This document shows, in pieces, positions 1-10,900 of a stretch of DNA of 64,000 nt. The notes below the pieces were generated by a model. That model searched no databases, was not told the DNA's origin, and saw only the letters and a list, made by a program, of their open reading frames with translations. Both the position numbers and the translations under genes were made by a program. Position 1 is the stretch's first letter, and each line of letters starts with the position of its first letter. Source of the stretch: Amphiura filiformis (lineage: Eukaryota > Echinodermata > Ophiuroidea > Amphilepidida > Amphiuridae); NCBI RefSeq assembly GCF_039555335.1, contig NC_092646.1:24182893-24246892 (forward strand), in the 5' to 3' direction.

Positions 1-289
1 CACCGGTTGCGCTTTGAAAGTGCTCTGTTGAATATAAAATTGAGTATAATCTAAGGCTGAATCAACTCCCACTGTCAGTGGTTGGTTAGAAGCGTGTAAA
101 AGGAAGTTTAATTCATCTGGTGCCTTCAGCAGAGAAAAAGAATCCCAGAAGATGGCAAAAAATTCAGGTAGTTTTAGAAGGCAAAAGGCACTTTTTAAGG
201 CATTGTTGTTGACATGGTGCTTTCAGGAAAGAATGTTTCCTATTAATTACTAAGAAATAACTTTTGATATGGTTTGTATGTTTGAAGGG

Positions 290-1112
290 GCAAAATTAAC
301 CGTAGGTCACACTTTTTTACCCTGAATTTAGAAATTTCAATCATCTCGACATACTTTTAATAAATCGTTTCCGAGTTTGATTGACAAGTGATGTCAGATG
401 CAAACTGCTATTTTAAATTAAGTTTAGCACACCTCTTCATATCAACTGCTCAGTGCCAAAAGTGGTTAAGTGTAAAACTGTAATAGCTCCCATGTGTTAG
501 ATAAGGCTGGCATTTTCGGTCGGGTTTTTAAGTTTTTTATTTTTTCGGTTTTGTAGTGTCCCTGGACCTAGACCTAAATGCTAGGATCATTCATGGTTGA
601 CCTAAAAAAAAAATTTTCAAGATGTTTTGTATTTTTAATATGAAAATTGATAATTTGTATTCATGTCATACTCTATTAATGATTTGAATGAATGCATTTT
701 GAAATCATTAATAGAGTATGACATGAATACAAAATATCGATTTTATATTTTTTTTTTTTTTTTTTTTTTTTTGCAATTTGGTACCCGTTACCCACCCAAA
801 AATGCGGCGGGTACCGGGTACAAAATTACCCGAAAATGCCAGGCCTAGTGTTAGATGAGTACAATATACTGTGTGTAAATTGCCCAAATGTTCACATGGC
901 AGCTATTGCACTTACCCACTTCTGGCACTGAGCAGTTGATATGAAGAGGTGTGCTAAACTTCTATGATATAATCAGAGATGGAATTAAAAATAGCAGTTT
1001 GCATCTGACATCACTTGTCAATCAAACTCGGAAACGATTTATTAAAAGTATGTTGAGATGATTGAAATGTCTAAATTCAGGGTAAAAAAGTGTGACCTAC
1101 GGTTAATTTTGC
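290..1112. mobile_element. Long foldback element with arms of about 180-200 bp and a nested hAT-like insertion
   Basis: Arms 290-470 and 908-1112 are inverted copies (for example GCAAAATTAACCGTAGG at 290 against its complement ending at 1112). The left loop region contains the separate element 503-847. A related small palindromic repeat without the outer arms is at 9002-9150. Confidence 0.85.
503..847. mobile_element. hAT-like MITE nested in the foldback element
   Basis: Terminal inverted repeats GGCTGGCATTTTCGG and CCGAAAATGCCAGGCC. The target copies GTGTTAGAT lie at 494-502 and 848-856 (8 or 9 bp depending on the exact end). The interior holds an inner 31-bp palindrome (about 655-735) and a poly(T) run. 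Related fragments occur at 26920-27110 and 36259-36471. Confidence 0.85.
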
Positions 1113-1449
1113 CTGAGCTGTTTATGAAATTCAATTAATAAGTCCAACGGTTTTCCACCAGTTGGTCATGAGCTCAAGACTGTCCCGCAAAAAGGTGAGA
1201 CATGCATGTGACACACAAATGGATATGGGATATTCCTCTAGAACCAAAGTTAAATAGATACATGTTCTATTTGGATCAAGAAATTAACAAGTTTTTGACG
1301 TATTTTGCATGTTTTGCAGCATTTTATCACGGGCCTGATAATAGTGACCAATATCACCACAGTGGTAATGGTAGGCATGCTAACTGTAAAGGGCTGTCAA
1401 GTGTCAGAAATGCATCAAATAAAAGTGCTGTAAATTCTTAACGCACGAC

Positions 1450-1790
1450 CTATCGTTATGAATTCGGCAGACAGCTGAATCCAGATTCGGTTGTTGGTAC
1501 ATGTAAATTCATGTTACGCACGCATTATTTTTTAATTAGAGAACAAGGGATCAATGCTTTACATATTAGAGGGCAGCATATCAATTTTAAACGCAGATCA
1601 GATGATAACAGGGTAATAAATAATCAAAAGATGGCGGCACATAGGGTTAACTATGATAACCGTTAAAAAATTGATATACTGCACTGTATAGGTAAAGCAT
1701 TGATCCCTTGTAATCTAATTCAAAAATAATGCATGCGTAAGATGAAGTCACCAAAGGCTGTATGCCAAATTCATAATGTATGAAAGTATA
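1450..1790. mobile_element. Foldback MITE, family with copy at 24326-24672
   Basis: GTTATGAATTCGGCAGAC at the left is matched by a complementary, diverged right end. The internal arms pair over most of the element, for example AGGGATCAATGCTTTAC at 1546 with its complement near 1695. Confidence 0.75.
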
Positions 1791-1799
1791 CATATTTAG

Positions 1800-2690
1800 G
1801 AATCTAAATATAAACACAGACTTTTTCAAGTATCAACCAAATAAGGAAAAAATATGATTTTTTTTTCACTGAACATGTCATTTTGTAGCCAAAGTCAAAA
1901 AGTCTCAAGAATGGAGTCTCTAGATTAAAAAACACACAAAGACCAAATTTTGAACAAGTAAACATTGTTATACTCCCTGGGAAAAAAACAGCAAGATTTT
2001 TGTGATTTTTTTCCAAAAACACGCTAGGACCACATTTTGAACAAGTTAGCATTGTTATACTGTGTGAAAAAAAAATTTAAAAAATGTGTTTTGTGATGAT
2101 TCCTTGATTCTATTCCTTTCAAGAAATGTATATTTTTGTATATCTTGTGTGAATAATGAAAAATTACAATCTTTTTACTTGATGCATTTCTGAGACCAAC
2201 AGTCACCTTAAAACACTTAAATTAAATTTGTAATTTGCACTGAATTTGTGGTATAAAAGTGACAGGATTATGGTGAAGACAAATTAGTTGCATTCCCGTA
2301 AAAGACTGCATAGTATTCACATTCATCGGTTAAAAACAGTATGATTTACTATGAGTGGGTTTGATAATGAAATCAGTGAACTTGAGAGTTGAGTGTGACA
2401 CAAATAATGACTCTGGGCAGGCCTGCATTGACGAGTGAGTACAAGCCTCACCAGTGTCACCTGTACATTGATTTTTGTCAAACACAGGACATCAAAATCG
2501 TGTTAAATGTGGTTTAACCTTCAATGTTAAAAAAAATAATAATTTTTACTTGTTATTTATTTTACTAATCTACTTATTTACATATATTTAAAGAGGAGAG
2601 CATTAGTTGTTCAGTGAATCAATTGCTTTTTGCTATAAGGGCCCAATGTAAAACAAATAATTTGCTTTTCTGAAAGAGCATCATTCTTGG
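1800..2690. other. Gene-free A/T-rich stretch
   Basis: No exon, RNA or delimited repeat was recognised. AACAAGT(A/T)A(A/G)CATTGTTATACT occurs twice (1956 and 2039) with similar flanks, an old local duplication of about 90 bp. Poly(A)/(T) runs are common. Confidence 0.6.
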
Positions 2691-2749
2691 TTATAAAATT
2701 GAATTTGAAAATATTAAAAGAAATAAGTATTTGTGGCATGCTCCCACAA

Positions 2750-2954
2750 AGCGAGGGTAAAGTCGCGAGTTGGTAGTTTTGTGTCCTCCTGGCATGATAT
2801 TAAGGGGAGCAAAAGCGCAAATTTGTGCCTGGTGATTGGCAAAATGCTCCTGCTTCTGTTGGAAAATTACACACAAAGACATAGACCAGGAGCAATTTAT
2901 TGTTAAATTATAGTACAATTGCTCCTGGTTCCGAAATCCTTATTTCAAGGCTTG
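2750..2954. repeat. Degraded element with GCTCCTGGTTC words
   Basis: The right end TTATTTCAAGGCTTG matches the terminus of the hAT-like element 47671-47966, and internal words such as CAGGAGCAATT are shared. The left end is not recognisable. Probably a truncated relative. Confidence 0.6.
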
Positions 2955-3401
2955 ATTGTCTTGCACAACAAACAAAACAACCAACTTGCTTGACTTTATG
3001 ATCATTTCGTTGGAGCTGATCACATGTGAATATGAAAATATTGGGCTATTGGCTTTCAGAAAAGAACGGCACTCTCTTGCTCTGATCGATGTGTGCGCCC
3101 TGTTAATGCGCAATATTCAGGGAGCTTTGTGTTCCCTTCTTGAGCGCCCTGTTTGCTGTTCTCAGTACCATTGCTGTTTTCGATACCATGCTTGTGTATC
3201 GCGGCCGCCCCTGAAAAAGGCCCTTTTTACTTGTTTTTTTTAGTATGCGGGTGATATACAATTTGAAATACAAGTGGACCCCTGGACGATTAAATTAGCC
3301 AGTCAGACCCCACTTTGGTGTTTACGCTATGTAAACAAGTACCGATCTTCTCTTCCAGCAAGTGTAGTTCAGCTCAAAAGGGTTACATTAGAGAAAACAT
3401 T

Positions 3402-3834
3402 ATATGTGTACATCCATATCAAAACGATGCACTTGTCGGCTGCTACATGTGTCTCATTTCACATAATTGAGGAGGTCACTTCAAATCATCCCAAGTCACA
3501 TGGTTTAGGAATACAGATAACATTTCTTATTCAATTTGACGTGGGGATGATTTAAAGTGACCTACACTTGATATGAGTCTGGTATTTATTCTTAGTTATT
3601 ATCAGGCATGAGAATGTTCAGTTTAAAAACTGAATTCAGGTTTTTTTATAGTCAAAATTTCCGCAACTTTATTTAATTTCAGCCTGTTTTTGGTACTTTT
3701 TGCCCAATTTCACGCCGATTTTCAGTTTTTTTTTCAGTTTTTTTAGGAAAGTGCAGTCTCATGCCTGTATTATGTGAAATGAGACACATGTAGCAGCCGA
3801 CAAGTGCATCGTTTTGATATGGATGTACACATAT
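3402..3834. mobile_element. Foldback element (62-bp arms)
   Basis: GTGTACATCCATATCAAAAC at the left recurs inverted at 3770-3834 (CGACAAGTGCATCG and onward). A related copy is at 25166-25362. Confidence 0.75.
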
Positions 3835-4356
3835 GGAAAATATTACTTAAAATTAAATTATAGGTGACAAACTGGTAGTTGTTTCAAACATTGTTCAAAT
3901 TGATGCATTTCTAGTTTTCTATGTTTTTTTTTGTTTTTGTTTAGTTTTGTTTTGTTCTTTGTTGACTTAATTCATTATCACACTTGAACTGAAATTTTAA
4001 TATTTATTGCCTGTTGGTTTGGGCCTACATCTGTTCTAATTATAAGATATCAATATATACTGCATATAATACTTAAAACAAAAGTGATTTCTTAAGACAC
4101 TAAAACTAAATTACCGAATAAAGTGGCTGGTAGATTTTGTTCTTTGTATTTTGAAATCTTGATGCAACTTGCTTTCCCCAACTTCTGTTTAAATAGGAAA
4201 CAGGTATTTCAAAAGTGAAAAATTTTACATTGATTTGAAAGAGAGCGTTATTCTGTCCCGTTGTAATGAGCTTGTTACAAAAGGTAGCGGGAATCACCCT
4301 GATGGAAGAAATATCCAAATAAAGTCACAACATGCTGTACAAGGTATCAAACTAAG

Positions 4357-4554
4357 CAGTGGCGGCTCCAGGAATTTTTTCGGGGGGGGGGGGGCATTGG
4401 GGAGTAAAGTGAATTTCAGGGGGGCAAAATCGTAAAATGCATAAAATTGCTGCAAAAAGTGGAAATTTTCGTAATTTTTGGTTTTTACTGGTGGGGCAAC
4501 AGGGGGGCAAAAGTTCTAACAGGTGGGCATTCTCCCCACGTGGCTCCACCACTG
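4357..4554. mobile_element. hAT-like MITE, CAGTGGCGGCTCC family
   Basis: The ends CAGTGGCGGCTCCAGG and GTGGCTCCACCACTG are flanked by AAACTAAG / AAACTATG (7 of 8 match). The interior is G-rich. Other copies are at 5648, 8665, 11479 and 12058. Confidence 0.82.
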
Positions 4555-4810
4555 AAACTATGCAGAACAATTTCTCCATCTATCGACAACTTTTGTTTGT
4601 AATTTAGTTTAAGAAATCATTGTTGTTGTATTAAGTGTGAAAAACTTTTTGTGCACTTGTTTTGGTTGTATCTTTCTCGGTCACATTTTCTATCTCTGTG
4701 CTTTCATCTTCTCTCTTGCCCTCTCTCTCTAGCTTTTATATCTCTTTCACTTTATCTCTCTCTCCCCAGTCTGACACACATGCATCCCCCACACACGCTG
4801 CTCCTATTTA

Positions 4811-4890
4811 AATAAGGAGCAGCGTGGCACACTGGTTAAGGTCTTTGCCTTTGGTACGAGAGGTCCCGGGTACAAATCTCTGCGGCCCCT
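4811..4890 (+). repeat. tRNA-derived SINE head
   Basis: Box A TGGCACACTGG and box B GGTCCCGGGTACAAATC are spaced as in a tRNA. The anticodon region TGCCTTTGGTACGAG is diverged. The following 100 bp may be SINE body. Confidence 0.6.
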
Positions 4891-5647
4891 GATAAAAGAT
4901 GTTGTCCGATCAGTGTAATAAGCCCTATTGTTGGCTACACTTGCCTGTCCTGTCATGCTAGACATAAAAATTTTAAAAAAATGTGAAAAAATAATTTGGC
5001 AGAGGATTTGTGTGGAGTGACGGTCAACAGAGGAGACTATTTCTCTCCTATCCTTTATCTTTCTTCTCTTCTCTGTTTGTATTAATCACTCTCTATCCTA
5101 TCCATCGCTTTCCGTCTTTCGCTTCCTCTTTGCTCGTTTGTCAGCATTTTTACTTCTCTCATATTATTTAATGAGACTGTTATCTTACTCAGCATCAGTT
5201 ATGTCCTTTTGAATCACCACAATTCACTTAAAATTTGGCTTTTTCACTTAAATGGCTTGCTTTGTATCACACAAGCTACCAACATGTGTCTAAAATTCAC
5301 CGTTAAAAGATGTTCTGTGTTTTGTGTTGCAGTCTGCCCGGGAGAGGAAAGTCGTGGTAGGATCTCTCTCTTATTAATCATTTTCAGAATATATCCTACC
5401 ATCATCAAAAAGTTCAAATATAAAATAATTTATGCAAAAATGGTGCTATCTATTAACCCTAATTGCAGTTATTGTTTTTGCATGGAAAATGTCCAAATTA
5501 AAAAAAAAATCTTTGATATTATTTTTCACACCAAAGTGGTATATATACATAGTTCATATTAAAGATATATGCTTATACTAAATTTTTTTAGGGAGTCGGA
5601 CGGAACTAATTCCAAACGGGTGTATTATTATTATAAGCTGTCACTAC

Positions 5648-5764
5648 CAGTGGCGGCACCAAAGGGGGGATTCCCCAGTCAGAACTCGCACTTCAGTAAA
5701 AAAAAAACCCTGAAATTCATCTTTCCTCCCCCAAAAAAAAAAAATAATCCTGGTGCCGCCACTG
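5648..5764. mobile_element. hAT-like MITE, CAGTGGCGGCACC copy
   Basis: CAGTGGCGGCACC and GGTGCCGCCACTG ends, flanked by GTCACTAC / GCCACTAC (7 of 8). The interior is a shortened remnant with A and C runs. Confidence 0.8.
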
Positions 5765-5954
5765 GCCACTACCAGCATAACATTTTGATTTTTGATGGCG
5801 TTGTCTTCTTGTTCTGTCAGAAAAGTGACAAGCCACTGGTGTGATCGCACACTGGTAGCAATTGTGCAAATGCTATATGCCATCTGTTCAATCTGTTGGT
5901 GGCAAAAATCCCGGACAGAGCAACTTGAGGTTGAGTTGCCATCAATTCAACTGC

Positions 5955-6390
5955 TAACAATGGCTATTCCAGTTGAAATTCATACACCCCCTATGGAAGA
6001 CATGACCCTAATCTTCCACACAGGGGTGTGAACTTTAAATGTGGTGACCTGAATTCCTACCACAAAACAAACACATATGTGGCATCTTTGAGACATACAA
6101 ATTGGGCTATTCCGTTTAAAATCCACACTACCCCTGTGGAAGAGTTAGCTATAAAACCTTCTACAGAGGGAGTATGAGTTTTGAATAGAATAGACAATTG
6201 GATAATTTCCATTTGAAATACTCACTCTACTTGTGGATGATATAGGTATGGTCATAATACATTGAGAGTATGGCTTTCCAATTGCATAACCCTGACGAAT
6301 TACATATGAAGTACATACTCCCCATGTGGAATATATTTCTAACATCTACCACAGAGGTACTAGTCGGTAGTGTGGATTTGAACTGGAATA
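5955..6390. repeat. Cluster of CCCCTGTGGAAGAT palindromic units
   Basis: Repeated half-units such as CCATTTGAAATTCATACTCC, CCCCTGTGGAAGAT and ATCTTCCACAGGGGG alternate in direct and inverted orientation, with about 60-130 bp between them. The same family recurs at 15045-15300, 15988-16018, 19870-19950, 21355-21635, 23215-23345, 31540-31640 and 31980-32060. Confidence 0.8.
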
Positions 6391-6441
6391 GCCCATTTGT
6401 TTTGCCAAATCAATTTATTGGCTAGTTGCTTTTCCAATCTA

Positions 6442-6982
6442 AACTGAGCTCAAAAAGAAACTTTTGAATGACAAGGTCATATCTTAACTTGTGAATGACA
6501 AGGTCATATCTTAAAATACTGTCAATCAAAATGAACCAAAATTACACACAGGATTACCTTAATACTCTACTCAAAACACATGTCAGTAACCAAACAGTTG
6601 TCCAACTGACACAACAGCAAAATGCACTGCCTTGGGACAGCTTCCTGGGCTTCCTTCACTTTCACAGCCCAACATTTGGCACCCAGGACAAAAAATCTGT
6701 GAGAATGCACACAAGATCCTTGCACAGATGACAAAACGGTGCTGCTTTCTGCTTTTTATACACTTTTTTCATGAAACAGGGCTGGGCTGTGAATGTGGTC
6801 CAGGAAGCTGTCCCATGTCAGTGTATTTTGCTGTTGTGTCAGTTGGATAACTGCTTGGTTACTGACATGTGTTAAGAGTAAAGTATTGAAGTAAATCTGT
6901 GTGTAATTTTGGTTCAATTTGATGGACAGGATTTTAAGATATGACCTTGTGAAAAATTATAAGTTTCTTTTTGAGCTCAGTT
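6442..6982. mobile_element. TA-flanked foldback MITE, 541 bp
   Basis: AACTGAGCTCAAAAAGAAAC and its complement form the ends, with TA at 6440-6441 and 6983-6984. Arms of about 200 bp pair through AGGTCATATCTTA, ACACATGTCAGTAACCAA and GGGACAGCTTCCTGG. There is a small internal duplication at 6466-6513. Confidence 0.85.
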
Positions 6983-7702
6983 TATAAAGCCAGAGAAAAT
7001 GTCACCAAAAGCAGTTATACTGATAGCTTTGTATGTTGTTAGCTGTATATCATATGCTTTGTGATGTATATAATTATGTAATATGTTATACTTTCATGAG
7101 AGGAAGGAACTAATTAGGGTGAATGTGTATAGTCAAATATTTATGTCCATTCAAAACAGAAATCCACACACTAAATTGGTAAGTTATATAACCACAGACT
7201 ACCTCGGACAAATCACAAGTCCCTGTGCTTTCCATGTTGTGAATTCTCACATGAGGGCCGATCGTTCAATTGTGCGTGTCTAACAATCACGCTAGCGTTG
7301 CGTGCCTTTCTGTCTACATATCTTCTCGTTTACGCAAAAGGCGGTAAAAAACGTGGTATGTGCGTAGCAGTTAAGTCTGGCGCACTTCATGGAACGATCG
7401 ACCCTTATTATCAGGTGATGCTGAGACTTTGACTGTTAGTACTTTGTCTGTGGTAGTCTGTGCATACATGTATAACACTAACGGCAGTAATCAATTAGTG
7501 AGATATTTGTGGTTTTGGCCTATTTCTGTTAAGATTTAGATAAGACTAGAGTGACCAGCATATACACAAGGCAGAAATGAATTATATCACATTTTGTGTT
7601 GTAACTCTTGTACTATCATTCTGTCTCTTAAAAGCGGCTGAAATAACTCAAACTTTTATTTCTTTTCCTTTTTTTTCTTTTTATGTTTGATTAATTTCCC
7701 AG

Positions 7703-7961
7703 GTATGCCACCAGGGCCACCAGGACCACCACCAGGACCTCCTCATGGTCCCCCTCCCAATTTCCCCCCGCACATTCCCCTCCAATGCCGGTAGATTTCA
7801 GCAGACCACCCCCTGGGTTTCCACCAGATTTCCCCCCTCCTCCCATGCATGCTGGTCCCCCTATGCCTATGCCGGGACCACCCGATCCAAATGACCCGTC
7901 ACTGATGCCAAAGGTACCATACTATGACTTGCCCGCTGGATTAATGGCACCACTTGTTAAG
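7703..7961 (+). CDS. CHERP: CHERP Pro-rich exon with an internal frame break
   Basis: The acceptor is TTTCCCAG before 7703 and the donor is AAG|GTAAGC at 7961. From 7705 the frame reads a Pro/Gly run (MPPGPPGPPPGPPHG) and then meets TAG at 7792. The conserved 3' half (from MPVDFSRPPPGF at 7785 to APLVK) is one frame away. One extra C in the C-rich stretch 7751-7780 would join the two halves into a continuous Pro-rich segment. Either the source sequence has a homopolymer error or this allele is broken. The rest of the gene looks under purifying constraint, which favours an error. An undetected short intron is less likely because both halves are compositionally the same Pro-rich domain. Confidence 0.8.
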
Positions 7962-10900
7962 GTAAGCGAATAGGGTGGGTTTAAATTGAAGGGTATCAAT
8001 CCCCTGGGGGAAACTCTAGTTTGGTTTGGGTAGGAGTGTGCCGCTGAGAATTTGAAAGTGGACTCATAAATATATACCAATTTTTCAAGAAATTTCAACC
8101 CATCGATATACCAAAATTCAAAATTTTCGGCCAAATCTAACACAAATTGTCTTGATTTTTACAACTTTTCTCCCAAATTTTGTGGAAATTTCAAAATGTT
8201 TTGCTACAATGAGGTAAAATTGGGCTATTTTCCAAAAAACATTTTTTAAAGGACCCATCCATATACCAAAATTGGAAAAAGGGGCCATTGATATACCAGA
8301 AGGCTGCAAATGCCACCCATGTTTGCGGCACATCCCCATATGGCCATTTGTACTGAGTACCCCCGGCATCAAACAGTCTGGTTCAATTGATACCGGTTGG
8401 CTTCTGGTGCTTGATGACATGATTGGTAGGCCCTGAAGTGGTATTGGTTTGCTCTTGTGAAAATTGAGCCAGTTTGAGATTCAGGTCAAGTAATGACTGC
8501 TGGTTGTCTTGGCATTACCAGTACAAAACTCGCTGATGTTGGCTGTGATAGTTTATACTGTAGGATGTTTAGCGTGCCATTCTATAGCAGCCAGTCCCTG
8601 TTTGATGATAAATGGTTTTCTTGAGCCACCTTGATCAGGAACAATCTGTAAAGTGTGCAGAGGCCAGTGTCTGCGCCAGGAATTTTTTCGGGGGGACAAA
8701 GTGAATTTTAGGGGGGCAAAATCAAGTGGAAATTTTTTTGTATTTTTGTGTTTTTACTGGGGTCAACTGGGGGGGAAAAGTTCTGACTGGGGGAAATTTG
8801 CCTCCCATTTTCCCCCGGCAACGCCACTGGCAGAGGCCTTGGGCATAGTGCGTTCTTTTCCCAATTCAGTTATCTCCAATAGAGAACGAGAACCAAAATT
8901 TCGTAGCATTTTTTATATTTACCAGAAGTTGAATGGAAAAATAACTTGTAGTTAAAGTTACTATGTGAAACAAATTGTAGAGAATAGAGTACAATATATC
9001 GACTGCTCAGTGCCAGAAGTTGGTTAAGTGCAATAGCTGCCATGTGTAGCTTCCATGCGTAGCTGCCATGCAGATGAGTACATTATACTGTGGGTAAATT
9101 GCCAGATGTTCATAGGGCAGCTATTGCACTTACCAACTATCTCTGTGCCTTAATCTTCTCTCTTGCTCTCTAACGTTTTTGTTCTTGGCAATGTTTTTTT
9201 AGCTTGAAGATACCGAGTATGACCCATTAGACCCAGATGATATCAGATTACCGCCACCGCAGCCACCAAGTGAGAGATTATTAGCCGCAGTAGAAGCGTT
9301 TTATGCTCCTCCTTCAAGAGATGCACCAAGAAATAGGTACGGCATTGACATTATTGTACTGAGCTGAGTATAATCCCATTTATCCACTCTGCAGCTTACA
9401 CACATTAACCAATGAACCTCTTACTTTGTATGGTGGTGGAGTAAGATGACCTTGTCAGCTGTATAGTTTTGTGTCATGTTATTTGCACATTTCTGGGATG
9501 ACCTTATTTGCTTATTCTTTGTAATATACAAACCTTTGTTCTTTACAAACCTTTGTTGTGAAGACCTTAAGGTTATACTAAACTTTGTAATGATCGATCC
9601 AGAATGAGACTGCATGTAGCCCCCTTTAAAATTATCTATTTCTGGAAATAAATATCGAGAGAGAAAAACATAAACTACGCCTAAAAGCTGAAAGTGTACT
9701 GGTTATTATTATGCTTGAATTTTCCACTTGGCTCAAAAAGAAATGTACTTTTCAAACATTTCAATTTTTTTTCAATATCCGGAGCATCAAGATTTTTGGG
9801 AACACGGCCATAATTTCTCAGTGGAAGTGGCGATTTTGTTGGGAACTACTACGCACATTACAAACAAGTCAATAAAAGAATGTGCATATTCATTCTTGAT
9901 ATTGCTTGTCTCGATTTGTTTTAGTAAGCTTACATGTTTGCGAATTTGAAGTAAAATGGCCTCCACTTGTATGTCGCTTTTGTAACCAGTAATAACAATT
10001 CCGTGCACGATTTCATAGACAAAATTCTGACCTACATTATTTCTATAAACCCTCTTCTATATGCAGGTGCTATTTAAATTTTATTTCGATAGCAGAAAAT
10101 TGAGATATTTGCTATTTTTCCGACTCGCTGCTGTCAAATTGTCTAGTTTCGCGATAAAAAGATACAGCGAAATCAATTTTTTTAGAACCATTTCACCTCG
10201 TTTATTCGTGCTTTGAAGTACAAACTTCAAAATTGATATAGTGATTCTATATTTCAAGCTGCGTCATACTGTGTTTTTCTTACCTCTGATTGTCGCTGCT
10301 CAAGGCCAAAATTCAAATTTTTTTGGACAAAAGTGACACTCTCATTTTTTTTTTAAACACGCTGTTTACGTTATCGACGGGCTCTATTTGCCCGATAAAG
10401 TGGTGTTGCCGAGTTTGGATTTTAAAATATTTAGGTATTTTCTAGCTTAAAATCTAGCGCCAATGAACCTGGTGCATGGGAGGGAAAATGTGGGGGGGGG
10501 TAGTTAGAGCGCGAAAAAAAATGTGCACATTTTCATGCTTGCTGCGCTTGCAACAGGTTTAAGGTATGGGTATGGAAATTGGGGATCCCAAAAAATTGGC
10601 ATATAGGCCTAGGCCTATGCAAAGGGGGTGGGGCACAGTTTTGGCAGGCCAAGGGGGAGGGGCCACACAAATTTGGCAGTCCAGGGGGTGCGGACAAGCG
10701 ATTTTTTTTTTTTCGAGACGGGAGGCAAGCGATTTTTAGCGAGTCGCTTGGAAATTTTGGCTTATAATTAGTAGGCTAATACCGGTAGGCCTACTGATTG
10801 CACAGCCTTCGAGAAAGCAATTTTTGGCAAGCCGGGCCGGGGAGGGAATAAATTTTGGCATGTCGAAAGGGAGGAAGAATGACTTTACCTAGCACACATT

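Noticed and set aside
5337-5357. Short upstream CHERP exon (VCPGEESRG)
   Set aside because: Weak donor, very short, and no match to known CHERP sequence.
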